This document shows positions 25,563 to 36,851 of a stretch of 64,000 nt of DNA, in pieces; position 1 is the first letter of the stretch; the number at the start of each line of letters is the position of its first letter. The DNA lies in NCBI GenBank assembly GCA_022559845.1, contig CM040121.1, positions 508,194,566 through 508,258,565 on the forward strand, given 5' to 3'. Origin of the DNA: Amorphophallus konjac. Lineage: Eukaryota; Streptophyta; Magnoliopsida; Alismatales; Araceae. The notes beneath the pieces are model-generated. The model had not been told where the DNA came from and did no database searches. It saw nothing but the letters and a program-made list of their open reading frames with translations. The position numbers and the translations under genes are program-made.

Positions 25563-26089
25563 GGGCATGTTTGGTAGGGTGTCTATTACGAGTCATCTGT
25601 GGAAAATTCCTTCGTCGTACTGGCCCCGATAGGAGGTGAATTATCATCGTTGCATAATCTTCTTCGAGAACTCTTTCTTCTCGACTTTAGAAAATTTAAA
25701 AAAAATGAGTGATCATATGTCTGGTTTCTCTTTCATGTTACATTTTTTACGACATAAAAATTCAGACATAACTGAGGGCATTTAGAGCACGTTTGTCAAT
25801 ATTTTTGGATGCGACTTTCGAGTGAAAATCTTCTGACATGGTTTAATCATAACAAATGAGCAGGTATTTTTTAGTTTTCGTGAAGAAGAGATTACGAGGT
25901 GACGAGAGAATATAGATACAAACTTGATTCTATTTTTCAAATCTTAAAAACATTAGATATTTTAGTATCGAGAGAAGATTTTAAAAAACCATGTTACCAT
26001 GGTGGTGTTTCCAAACGGACTCTGACACTAAAATATTATTGAGATTCTAACTATTAGAATCTCGGCTCAACGTGTCACCAAACACGTCT
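25563..26089. mobile_element. PIF/Harbinger-like MITE, 527 bp
   Basis: Starts GGGCATGTTTGGTAG and ends CACCAAACACGTCT (inverse AGACGTGTTTGGTG), with TTA on both sides (25560-25562 and 26090-26092). Imperfect TIRs around TGTTTGG with a TTA/TAA duplication fit Tourist/PIF-type elements. No coding capacity. Confidence 0.5.
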
Positions 26090-26279
26090 TTAAGCCCCAC
26101 TTTGATATCAGGGTAACTTTGGGTTAGCCCAAAGTTAACCTAAGGTTAACTATTTTGTTGTTTTGATTAAGGATTTAGGCTAAACGGGTTAAATATGGTT
26201 AACCAAGGGTTACTCCCTGATTTAGAAATCCAGCCACGGAGGTGTGTTTGAAGAGGGTCAAGTGCATTTAATGCGTTTC

Positions 26280-26500
26280 AAATGCGCTCGCTCTCCTCTC
26301 TCTCAATGGCGCTCTCTCTATCTCTCTCGTGCTCTCTCTCCTCTCTCACTCTCTCTCATGCGCTCTCTCCTCTCTCACTCTCTCTCATGCACTCTCTCTA
26401 TCTCTCTCTCGTGCTCTCTCTCCTCTCTCTCTCACGCGTGCTCTCTCTCACACACACTCTCTCTCCTCTCTCTCTCTCTCCCGCTCTCTCACTCACATTA
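26280..26500. repeat. CTCTCT-rich low-complexity block
   Basis: Repeats of CTCTCTC with CATGCG/CACTC interruptions. All three plus frames stay open as Ser/Leu chains, a composition artefact. Confidence 0.9.
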
Positions 26501-26519
26501 ATATTATGAGAAAATAATA

Positions 26520-27280
26520 CATGACAATGATATATTTATCGTATAAAATTTATTCAAAATTTTTATGAATTAATATATATAGTAAGATAAATAGTATTTT
26601 TAAAAAATATTTGTGAATTTTAAGTTTCAATTAGTGAGATTAATGATGTTTATCAAAAAATTATTTTTATGATATATCTAATTTATAGAATATATTAAGA
26701 ATATTTTAAAATTAAAATAAAATATTTTTTAAGATGAACGGCAACCTACACCCGTAATTAATGTCATTTTTGACTTTTGAATTTTAATTAGTGAGGTTAT
26801 TGATGTTATTTATCAAAATTAAATTATTTTTATGGTATATTCAATTTAGATAATATATTAAAAATATTAAAAATAAGGTAAAATAATTTTTTAAAGATAA
26901 ACAGTAACATAAACCCGTAATTAATGCTATTTTTGAATTTTATATTTTAATTAGTGATATTATTGATGTTATTTATCAAATAAAATTTATTTTTATGGTA
27001 TATTATATTTATATAATATAATAAAAATATTTAAAAATTATGATAAAATTAAAAATTTTAAAGATGAACAGTAGCATAAACCCGTAATTAATGCCATTTT
27101 TGACTTTTAAATTTTAATATTAGTGAGATTATCGATTTTTTTTATCAAAAATATTAATGAAGTTATTTATCAAAAAAACTAATTTATGACATAATTAATA
27201 TCTAACATATTTTAAAATAATTTAAAAGTAAAATAATTTAAAATTTTTGAAGATTAATAGTAACTTAAACTAGTAATATT
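26520..27280. repeat. AT-rich tandem array, about 165-bp units
   Basis: Four to five units marked by CCCGTAATTAATG (26751, 26914, 27081) and TTTAATTAGTGAGATTA. The related element at 54 kb has the same array. Confidence 0.75.
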
Positions 27281-27740
27281 GATAGAGAGTGACTAGAGAG
27301 AGGGGAGGGGAGAGAGGTAGAGAGAGGGAATGAGAGATAAATTATAAAAATTTAAAAGATATATAAATATAATATTTTATTCGTCATCCCTACTACTTAT
27401 CAGATCACACTAGATTAAAAATAGGTTAGTTCATCTCCTTATTTTCAGATTAATTATTCTTCTGTCAAATTAAAATTAAGTTAACTCCGTACTACTTTAA
27501 TCGAGTTGAGTTAGTCCACCCTTAATCTACCTCTCCACTAAAATGAGACTAAATGTAACTGCCTTTTAAGTTACACTCGAGGGATATCGCACCGACTTAA
27601 GCCTGCTTTGCCTGGCTAGCGTCATGAAATGAACCCTCCTTAACCCTCGTCTTCCCTCGCTGTTTTATTTGGTTGTCGTCCGCGCGGGGGGGCGGAGGCG
27701 GAGCCAAGGACGAAGACGAAGACGAGCTCTGCAGAAGACC

Positions 27741-28533
27741 ATGGCGGGTCCGCTGCTGATGCGCAGCCTTTGGACTACCGGCCGCAGGCCCCTCACCGCC
27801 GCCGCCACCGCCACCGCCACCGCCGCCAAACCGAGGGCAACCTTTGCAACCTTGGCTTCGTCCAGGATTGTCGCTCCTCTCGCTCCTCCTCCCATGTCCC
27901 GGCACTTCGCCACTGCGATCCCCGCGGCCGCGCTGGACCCGGGCCGCCTGAGGAACGTCGCCGTGATCGCGCACGTCGACCACGGGAAGACCACCCTCAT
28001 GGACCGGCTCCTCCGGCAGTGCGGGGCGGATATCCCGCATGAGCGGGCGATGGACTCCATCAGCCTGGAGCGCGAGCGCGGCATCACCATCGCGTCCAAG
28101 GCAAGTTGGAACACGATCTCGAACCTTTTCTCCCGATCCCTGTGCGCTCGGCAGCTTGTTTATGTTGCGTTTTGATGATTCGACTCTTCGGTTTTCTCTC
28201 CTTTGTGAGTTCAGGTGACTTCTATCTCATGGAAGGATAACGAGCTGAACATGGTGGATACTCCTGGTCACGCGGACTTTGGTGGCGAAGTAAGTAGACT
28301 GCTGCATGGCGGATACCAGTGTAGGACTTGTGGTTTACTGGTTATCAGTAGAATGGGCGTTGATTTCTTCGTGTGTCCACAGGTCGAACGGGTGGTGGGC
28401 ATGGTGGAGGGAGCTGTCTTGGTGGTGGATGCCGGGGAAGGTCCCCTTGCGCAGACAAAGTTTGTTCTTGCAAAAGCGTTGAAGTATGGGTTGCGCCCAA
28501 TCCTTCTGCTCAACAAGGTTGATCGTCCTTCAG
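27741..28533 (+). CDS. TypA/BipA-like translational GTPase, 5' exons only
   Basis: Exons 27741-28100, 28215-28289 and 28383-28533 read in frame into the GTPase domain of a TypA/BipA-family elongation-factor-like protein, the ribosome-associated GTPase class. About 70 N-terminal residues rich in Ala and Arg, without acidic residues and ending SRHFATA, look like an organellar (probably mitochondrial) transit peptide. Then come the P-loop [15 protein letters not shown], switch I with [25 protein letters not shown] (G3) and NKVDRPS (G4). The first intron has a GC donor (AAG|GCAAGT) with a normal AG acceptor; this is the only way the conserved frame joins. The start ATG sits in ACCATGG. No exon for the remaining domains (about 450-500 residues in the family) was recognised downstream, so the gene is truncated or its next intron is very long. 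Confidence 0.85.
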
Positions 28534-28632
28534 GTACATGCCTCGTTGCCTTGTACCTGGTCACTCGGTTCAACGTTGGAGCACCAAATTTTAGTTCCAT
28601 CTTGTTGTTGCAACTTGTTAGGATTTAAGTGG

Positions 28633-28890
28633 TACACTTGGTGCACAACCGAGGTAAAAATACACTCCGTCAAAGAGGCAGATGGATAGTAACTGCTGGG
28701 GGTGAGTGAGAATCAGAGTAACTATGGACTTCAAGCTGTTTTCCTTGCACCTAAGGGTGCTATACACTTGGTGCATAACCGAGGTAAAAACACACTCCAT
28801 CAAAGAGGCAGATGGAGAGTAACTGCCAGGGGTGAGTGAGAATCAGTGGAAGCATGGACACCAAACTGTTTTCCTTGCAGCTAAGGGTGC
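28633..28890. repeat. 130-bp tandem duplication
   Basis: Two copies starting TACACTTGGTGCA at 28633 and 28763, differing at a few positions, each ending near TTTTCCTTGCA..TAAGGGTGCTAT. They lie in what would be intron 3 of the TypA/BipA-like gene. Confidence 0.85.
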
Positions 28891-30600
28891 TATTTGCTTT
28901 CTGAATTGGGTGGAAATGGACAGGTAGGGAAGCATTTTCTGTTGACTCCCAGCTATAGCCATCCAGTTCTCTTACATGTTTCAGATCAGGTTCACAATTA
29001 TTTTTGTTCACTGAAATAGTTCGTATTCTAAAGTTGTCGGTTTCCTCGGGTTTGTTTATTCTTGTCTAGGTTTTCCGGGCTACCAGTACCCGTTGCATTT
29101 ATAAACCCCATGTCATACCCTAACTTTGTGTTAGACTAGGACATGACTATAGGTGGAGTGCTTTTCTTGCTTTGTAACCTATGTTTCGGCCATTGTACAA
29201 CTGCAATGGCTGATCCAATTTCTGCCCTTAAGACCGATTCCAATTAAAAACTGGAAAATCAACCAAACAGTCTGACTCAGGCCAGATGCAACCAAAATTG
29301 GCCAGAGCAGATGTTGATCGGTCAATTCTTTTATGAATTGGCTGATCTTGGCCGATTGGGGTTTGATCAAAAGGGAGATGAAATTGATAAAAATGCCCTT
29401 AGCCTTTTATTTGTATGAGTTTTTTTATTTATAAAAAACCCTATTAAATGAACACATGCACACACACACATATTTGTTTTTTAAACTATACCACCTCACT
29501 TATTTGGATCGATTGATGCAACAGATCCAATCTGATCCAGATCCGGCATGCCTGATCTGATTTTGAATCTTTATGCATAGTCAATTTATAAATAGTATGC
29601 TTCAACAATATAAGTTGTTATTACGATAAATCAAACATGAAGTTAGAGCCCAATATTTAATATGAAGAAAAGAACAATAATATCAAGAAAAAGAACAAGG
29701 TGCAATACTGCGCACATATTAAGCCATATAGTCTATGGTATTGGGTTAGCCAATAACTCAGTATAGGCTTACATGCTATGTGTTGCTACCACTTATTGAG
29801 GGGCCAGATGTATAACAACCCCCCATGTCCCAAAAGAAGTTATGGATTGCACCACCAATTATCTTAGGAGTAGATAGACGTAGGACAATCAAAGGGTGGA
29901 GAGGTGAGGTTCCTCTGCCTCACAAGAGAGCTCACTACATATAAGGGATGTGCTTATAGTTATTCAATACCTTCGCTCAGCTATCTACTGAAATTTATAA
30001 GATGTGATGACTCCAATTGTGCTCAAAATGCTCCAGCGAATTGCATTGTAGGTTAATGAGCAGTATTTGGCTTCTTGTGCACTTGCCAAGCTTAATTCTC
30101 ATGTTAACAAAGTATATCCACATCTCCTGTACATTATAAACTATGTCATGGAACTGTACTGTGGCCAAATCTCTTTAACACTTGCCTGCGAATTAGACAA
30201 TCTAGCATTAGATGATCCAAATCTTCACTTCTTATTTGATGAGATGAGCGAAGGACCTTGCAATCTCTGCACCATTTCTTCCTGTGCATGTTGGTTAATT
30301 GGTGGTATTTTTTTTCAGAAGTCAGCCACATAAAAACCCTAACTTAGAGTAGAGACTTAACCCTCCATACTTCACCACACTTAATGATATGTAGTATGGT
30401 TACCATCAAGAAACTCGTAAAGGTATTGGCGGAAAACTGGCCATTATTCTTCCCCAAGCAAACATATCCCTGTTGAGAGAATGTTTCACACGGAAAAATA
30501 AATCTAAATTTTGATTTATCCATTTTTAGATAAATATGCACATATTTGGCTAATTGATTTAACATGTGCAAGATTGTTTCCACGTTTCATTTTTATCAGA
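28891..30600. other. Putative intronic or intergenic DNA, no exon found
   Basis: Searched for the next TypA/BipA exon without success. A long GATCCAATCTGATCCAGATC-type stretch lies near 29523, and an AT-rich stretch with small frames at 30060-30330 has no recognisable protein. Confidence 0.45.
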
Positions 30601-30779
30601 CGATTTAGGGTTTGGGTGCTGGACATTTCTCCACCGGCCGTAGTCGGTGTTTATTTACGTCGGCATAAGTCTAAACACCTTTGATTGTCTACCAAAGAAA
30701 TTCTTTAACCCTCACATTATCCAGTGTGATATGAAGGCTTAAGCTCAAAAAAAGACCATCATACTCTAGAGCATGAATT

Positions 30780-31270
30780 GGGATTTATTTGCAATTTTTT
30801 CTAAAGTCGGAGTTTATTTGTAATTTTTCCTAAAACTAGGGTTTATTTTTAATTTTCTCTCAATCAGAGGTTATTTGCAATTCTCCCTTAGTTAAGGGTT
30901 TCTTCGTAATTTTCCTCAATTAGGAGTTTATTTGTGATTTTCCCTTAACCAGGTTTTATTTGCAATTCTCCCTTATTCAAGGGTTTCTTCGCAATTTTCC
31001 CTCAATTAGGGGTTTATTTGTGATTTTCCCTTAACCAGGATTTATTTGTGATTTTCCCTTAATCGGGGTTTATTTGCAATTTTTCATCAATTAGAGATTT
31101 ATTTGCAATTTTTCAGACTTTTGAACAAAATAGGGGTTTATTTACAATTTTTTGATTTTTTCAACAAAATATGGGTTATTTGCAATTTTCCCTGATTCAG
31201 GGTTTTATTTGCATTTTTTTGAACTTTTGAACAAAATAGGGGTTTGTTTTCAAATTTTTGAACTTTTGAG
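30780..31270. repeat. Minisatellite, GGTTTATTTGCAATTTTCCC units
   Basis: About a dozen degenerate units of 30-40 bp, each with TTTATTTGCAATTTT and CCCTTAATCAGGG variants. Part of LTR-like DNA; no coding signal. Confidence 0.8.
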
Positions 31271-31530
31271 CAAAATAGGGTTTTCCCCTCCAATTTAGAG
31301 GACATGCCTGCAAACTTGAACATTTGTTGTTCAATTTTTGAATTTTCAGAATTTTTCTTAAATTTTTAGACATTTATACAATTTCATAAACTTGCAAGAT
31401 CTTTTCTACAATTTTGCACAATGCAGGGACTTGTACATAATTTTTCACATGAAAAATAAGTTCCTGATGAACTTTTATAATTTTTTTTTGAATTTTTACT
31501 CAATTTTCTATGAATTTTCACATAATTTTT

Positions 31531-31945
31531 ATGACTTACAAACAAATTCCCAGGGTTGGGGTATAAGTGCAAAAACACTAACATACCCTCCCAGGAGGGA
31601 TTTCTCAGATCAAACAGACAAATCTTGGGGGCTGGGCAAACTAGACCTTATTCCAAGTCTTCAAAATCTTCCAAGTGTTCTTCATATTTTTGAAATTTTT
31701 TGCACCTTGGGTTGAGTGCTCTCACCCTTGTGCAGAGAATTTTCATGACTTACAAACAAATTCTCAGGGTAGGGGTGTAAGTGTAAAAGCACTAACATAC
31801 CCTCCCACGAGGGATTTCTCTAATCAAACATACAGATCTTGGGGGTTGGGCAAATCGGACCTTATCCCAAGGCTTCAAAATCTTCCAAGTGTTCTTCATG
31901 TTCTTGAGATCTTTTGCACCTTGGGTTGAGTGCTCTCACCCTTGT
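31531..31945. repeat. 214-bp tandem duplication
   Basis: Two copies starting ATGACTTACAAACAAATTC at 31531 and 31745 and ending GAGTGCTCTCACCCTTGTG, with about 10 percent divergence by eye. Confidence 0.85.
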
Positions 31946-32049
31946 GTGTCCCCTCTCTCAAATGAGCCTCTCCTCCTTTTGTAGGGGGTGAAATGGGGGA
32001 GATTCCATGGTGCATTTATTGCCTTGAGAGAGTTGAAGAGACACCTTTG

Positions 32050-32790
32050 GGCGCATGGGGTTGAACCGGGGGGAAGTTCCCCCGGTTGACTTGGCGCCAA
32101 TAGGTGAACCGGGGGGAGGTTCCCCCGGTTATCGGTTAACATTGTGGAGGTAAGTTCACCCTCGTTGACTTAGCGCCAATAGGTGATCCGGGGGGAGGTT
32201 CCCCCGGTTAACATTGTGGAAGTAAGTTCACCCTCTTACATTTACTTCGAAATTAAATAGGAGATATTTAAGTACCTCTCCCGGTTAAGGTTTGGCGCCA
32301 ATGGGTGAACCGGGGGCAGGTTCCCCCAGTTAACTTTGTGGAGGCAAGCTCACCCCTACTAATTTCTGAAATATTTAAATAGGGGATATAAGTGAACCCG
32401 GGGGAAGTTCCCTCAGTTAAGTTTGTGGAGGTAAGTTGACCTTCCATTAATTTCTGAAATATTAAATGTGATATTTTAAATGAACCGGGGGGGGGGGTTC
32501 CCTCAGTTAAGTGGGGCCCGACAAGGGAGAAGAGAATCGGGGGGAGTTCCCCGATTATCTGACAGGTGGATAGAGGAAGGGGAACCGGGGGGGGGGGGGT
32601 TTCCCCAGTTACCCTGGCAGGAAGAAGAGGGGTGTGACTAGAGGACCTTCCCTTGGTCTGCAGCACAGGTGACCGGGGGCCTCCCCCCTTGTTTGCAGAA
32701 TAGGTTGGCCCCGGGGGGGGGGGGGTTCCTTCGGTTCATGCCCTTGGCGGTACCGGGGGGGGGGGGGTTCCCCGGTTAACCCCCTTTTCT
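32050..32790. repeat. Palindromic ACCGGGGG...CCCCCGGT repeats
   Basis: Around ten copies of AACCGGGGGAGGTTCCCCCGGTT-like palindromes, several followed by GACTTGGCGCCAAT. Long G-runs mark later copies (32485-32494, 32586-32597, 32708-32723, 32753-32767). Placement and form resemble repeat-bearing LTR promoter regions, but no LTR ends were defined. Confidence 0.75.
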
Positions 32791-33211
32791 TTTCTCCCCT
32801 CTTGTCCTCTTCCCCCTTTTTTAATCTTTTTAATGTTGGATGAATAGAGAGAGGGTGGCTGGTTGCTGCACACACAGTCTGAGGGAGAAAAAAGGAGAGA
32901 GGAGGGGCGGCTGCTCCCCCCTCTTTTTTGTGGACTCAAAATCTTATAAAAGGGTTTGAATATTCTTTTGCCCTGGTCTTTTTTGTTGTTTTCCTGCCCA
33001 CAGTGTTCGGTCTTGTCCTCTTCTTGACGCTGACGTGTCATTGGGCTTTTTGCACTACAAGGACCACATCTCGAGACGTTGAGCACGGTTCCCAAGGCCA
33101 GAGGTGACGCCATTTGTTTGTTTTGTATATGGGTTCATGGCTTTATGTCTCCCACCATGTGTTTGATAAAATTATTGTGCATGAAAGCAGATGGGGGTTG
33201 ATGGCTTTATG

Positions 33212-33231
33212 CCCCCCCCCCCCCCCCCCCC
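33212..33231. repeat. Poly-C run, 20 bases
   Basis: Uninterrupted C-run flanked by two copies of TGGCTTTATG-type text (33138 and 33200). Length may be unreliable in assembly. Confidence 0.85.
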
Positions 33232-33339
33232 GGTCATGTGTTCGATAAAATTATCGTGCATGAAAGTGCATGGAGTTTATGACTTTATGCTGCTCATCAT
33301 AGTTTTTGACTCACAGAGACGATTTTTATCGTCTCGTGC

Positions 33340-34051
33340 TGCTGGATAACTTCATAAAATTCCCAGAAAATGGTTTGAATATTATCTGAAAATTGTTTTA
33401 TAATTCCTAGAAATTATCGGCACTTTTGAAAATTATTTTGAAATCCCTGGAAATTCTCATAAAATTCCTGAAAATTGTCTGGATTTTTTTTGAAATTTGT
33501 TTGATAATTCCTGAAAACACTCAGAAAATTCTGAGAATGTTGCTGATAATTCTTTGAAATTTATTTAGTCATTCCTTAAAATTCTCAGGAAATTCTGAGA
33601 ATATTGTTGATAATTCTTTGAAATCTGTTTGATACTTTCTTAAAAATCTCATAAAATTTGTGATAATTATTTGAAAATTCTTGATAAGTTCCAGAGACGC
33701 CTCAAAAATTTGCGTGGTTTAACGAATACCCCACACGGGATGTCCGTCTGAGTCAGAGGTGAGGGCGGGTGACCCGTGCGCCTTGTTATATTTAATTTTT
33801 CATCGTCTCAAAATCTTGATGACTTGGTTGGGCCTTGAATCAATGTCGTTCTCTATTGATTGACTTATTTTCTGGTCCGTATATTTTTGCCACAGTATAC
33901 TAACAATTTTTTTCTCTCTCCTCTTTCTTTTTCTTTTTCTTTTTTTTAGATACTTTTCTCAATGGGTAGGTTTAGAGATCGCCGTGGCAGGACCTCTGTG
34001 GACAAGAGCACCATAGAATTTTTTTCATTTTGTGGCAGGACCTCTGTGGAC
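33340..34051. other. Degenerate AATTCTC/TTGAAA repeats, possible gypsy leader
   Basis: 33340-33700 repeats TTTGAAAATTCCTGAAAATT-like motifs. A pyrimidine tract (about 33910-33950) precedes ATGGGTAGGTTTAGAGATC, which could be the start of a retroelement gag, but the frame is lost after about 15 residues. A 21-bp direct repeat (33984-34004 and 34032-34052) abuts the copia fragment. Confidence 0.35.
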
Positions 34052-34598
34052 AATCAGATTCAAACTCTAGCAATCTCAGACAAGATCTTTTCTCTTTGAG
34101 CATATCTCCATATCTTGTTTGAACATTTTCATCTTGTTCTCTTTTCATTTTGTTCAAACTATTGAAGCTGAGATTTGTCTCTACCGGTGGTTAGTAGGAA
34201 GGCAATCGAAAGTTCTTCGATCTGCGGTGTTGATGTCCCTACCGGTGGTTAGTAGGAAGGTAATCAGAGGTCTTTCCGATCTGCGGTTTGGTGCACTACA
34301 CTAGTGAATCCTCACCGGGTTTGGTGAGGGGTGGACGTAGGATTGGGGATTCGGTCCGAACCACCTTAAAATCTCGTGTGTTGTGGTTTGATTGTGCGAT
34401 TTCTTTGTGTTAGATGCATGCTTAGGTTTAATCTCTATATTACTTGTTCATCTTGCTAAGTAAATCGTTGTGTCCTTCGTTAAGCTAGTTATATTCTGCT
34501 GCGATTCTCTTTATCTAGTTTTAAAGAGGGGTGTTCTACGAAAAGAGGGGCAGATCTATTCACCCCTCCCCTCTAGATCCGCCATCCACTACTCAACA
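34052..34598 (+). mobile_element. 5' LTR, truncated
   Basis: Homologous to 42891-43291 of the 3' LTR over its first 400 bp, then continuing with the U5 end (ATTCACCCCTCCCCTC...CTACTCAACA). About 1,050 bp of its 5' part is absent. Confidence 0.9.
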
Positions 34599-34600
34599 AG

Positions 34601-34612
34601 TGGTATCAGAGC
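34601..34612 (+). other. Primer-binding site, tRNA-iMet type
   Basis: TGGTATCAGAGC two bases after the LTR end; complementary to the 3' end of initiator methionine tRNA, the usual plant copia primer. Confidence 0.95.
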
Positions 34613-34631
34613 CTAATCTCTCATTATCATT

Positions 34632-36425
34632 ATGGGGTCCAACGACCTTGAGGGAAATGGTGGATTAGCGTCCAAAGGTTTTTTACCTGAAGGACATTAT
34701 GTGAATAGGCTTCCTTATTTCACTGGAACTAATTATCCTTATTGGAAACATCGCATGCAGGTGTTCATTCGCGCCCAAGATTACGAACTTTGACGATGAT
34801 TAACAAAGGTCCGTACGAGCTTACAGATGATGAGGACTTGTGGACCAAAGAACAAATAAGAAAATCTACTGTCAACTGGAGTGTTAAACACATCATGCAA
34901 TGCTAACTCCATCCAGTAAAATTCTCAAGAGTGGCTATCTGCGCAACTGCAAAACAAATGTGGGACAAGTTAGAGGTAATTTACGAAGGAACCTCTCAGG
35001 TACGACAAACAAAAGCCAATATTTTAGTTTCTGAATATGAAATGTTCAGGATGAGGCCTGATGAGTCAATTCAAGACATGTATGCTCGCTTAACTGTGCT
35101 CACTAATAGTCTAATAGATTTGGGAAAGAAATATTCAGAACAAGAAATTGTGAGGAAGATTCTCAGATCACTGACTTCCGCATGGCACACGAAGGCTACC
35201 GTGGTTGAAGAATCGAGAGATCTCGCAACTACTAAGGTAGATGAACTCATTGGGTCATTGATGACCTATGAGATCAACCTTAAGAACAAAGAGGCTGAAG
35301 TGCGTAAGAAAAAGTCTCTAGCTCTTAAAGCAGGACCTAGCGGCCAAAGTACTTCTGATGAAGGTGATGCTTCTGCAAGTGAGCGAGATGAGGACGATGT
35401 AGCCATGCTCACACGTAAGTTCAGAAAATTTCTGAGAAAGGAAGGTAAGAGCTTCATGAGAGGAAGGTCACATGTAAGAAAAGGTTTCAAATCTAATTCT
35501 GAAAATTTTAAGAAAGCTGACAAGATCATTTGTTATTCTTGCAACAAATCAGGGCATTTCAAGACTAAATGTCCTGAAAAATTCAGAAAAGCTGACAAAT
35601 GGAATGGCAAGAAGAAGAACAAGGCCATGGTGTCCACATGGAGCGACGAAGAAGAAAGTGATGATGGAATCAACTCCTCGGATAAAGAAAAAGAAGATCT
35701 TTGCCTCATGGCCAGAGGTGATGAAGAAACTGAGGTAAAATCTCCATTTGAAAATTTCACAATTGATGATTGGGAGGAAGCATATATACAGCTCATGGAA
35801 AAATATGACGTATAAGAAGGAGAATAAATCATTGAAAAAGAAAATTAACTTGCTTGTGCATGATCATGATATGAATGATAAGACTTCTTCAATTGAAACT
35901 GAAATTGAAGATCTTAAGAAAATGATTGAGGATTTGGAAGAGGGAAGAAAAGAAATGGTTGACTTGGAAACTGAAAATGAAGACTTAAGAAATGAGATTG
36001 ATAGCATGAAGCTAAAAATGCAAAGCTATGAAAAGGATAACAAATTGAGCAATGAGAAGTATGAAGTTGTCAAACAAGTTAACACTCAACTTCTTCAAAA
36101 CATTGAAAATCTACAAAAAGAGTTGAAAGATAAACAACAATCATTGGAAAAGTTTGTAGATGGAAGAAAAAACCTAGATGCATTGCTAGGTACCAGAATG
36201 AACTTCAACAAGGAAGGGTTGGGTTTTGAACCTACAAACAAAAGGCCAATTGGGTTAAAAACTATCACATTTGTTTCCTCTTCTGATGCATCTACCTCAA
36301 ACACAACACCTACACAAAATCAGCAAAAACAAAAGGAGAAAGAGAAAGAAAAGATTGAAGAGGCAGCCACTGAAATTTCCAAAAAGATTGTCCAAAAGCT
36401 TAAGAAAAGTCAACCTTCCCAGTAG
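34632..36425 (+). pseudogene. gag: Copia gag
   Basis: Capsid/nucleocapsid polyprotein. Starts at ATG 34632 (GHYVNRLPYFTGTNYPYWKH), loses its frame near 34790 (a base missing at DYEL-W, giving TGA), meets TAA near 34904, then is open from 34931 to 35815. It ends with a CCHC zinc knuckle CYSCNKSGHFKTKC (about 35530-35571) and an acidic linker. A further frameshift near 35805 separates a Glu/Lys-rich coiled-coil region (35820-36120) with an ATEISKKIVQKL tail ending at 36425. Coiled-coil extensions after the knuckle occur in some copia lineages. Several frame breaks mean no functional Gag. Confidence 0.85.
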
Positions 36426-36851
36426 CACAGGTCAACACTTCATTGGCCATTACCTACTCAGCCTTTCAGATGTCACTATAACTGGGTTGCACATTCATAT
36501 AGGCCAACACCACCCTGATTTTGGGGAAATTGTGATTCTTGTGTTCACCAACCCTATAAGTTTCAATCTCCTAGGTGGCAAAACAATCACTTTCAACCTA
36601 AAACCAACCAACGACCTCAATGGTTTAAGAATCAAACTTCCTCAAACTTCCACAAATTCCAACAAAGAGCCTCCAAACAGAAAATGAATGTCGAAGTTGA
36701 AAAGAACAACCAAATCCCTGCACTAAGCAAAGAAAACATGAATGCAAGGCAGGTTTGTATTCCAAAAGAAATGGTATCATGTTTTGAAAATCTGAAGAAG
36801 TTGGTGGGACCCAAGTTTTGTTGGGTTCCAAACCCCATTGCTTAATTCCTT

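Larger units (their letters stand above)
26094..27549. mobile_element. PIF/Harbinger-like element, copy 1
   Basis: Bounded by TAA at 26091-26093 and 27550-27552. The left end begins GCCCCACTTTGATATCAGGG; the inverted right end is a diverged version (GTCTCATTTTAGTGGAGAGG). Inside are GGGTTAGCCCAAAGTTAACC-type palindromic sequence, a CT-rich block (26280-26500) and an array of about 165-bp AT-rich units (26520-27280). A longer relative with the same ends and array lies at 53985-56574. It ends 191 bp before the start codon of the TypA/BipA-like gene. Confidence 0.55.

Noticed and set aside
26244..26517. Overlapping Ser/Leu-rich open frames
   Set aside because: Produced by CTCTCT repeats in every frame; low complexity.
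30067..30333. 88-codon frame considered as a later TypA/BipA exon
   Set aside because: No similarity to the family's domains and no proper splice junctions.
34601..34612. tRNA-like sequence
   Set aside because: It is the retrotransposon primer-binding site complementary to initiator tRNA; no cloverleaf surrounds it.
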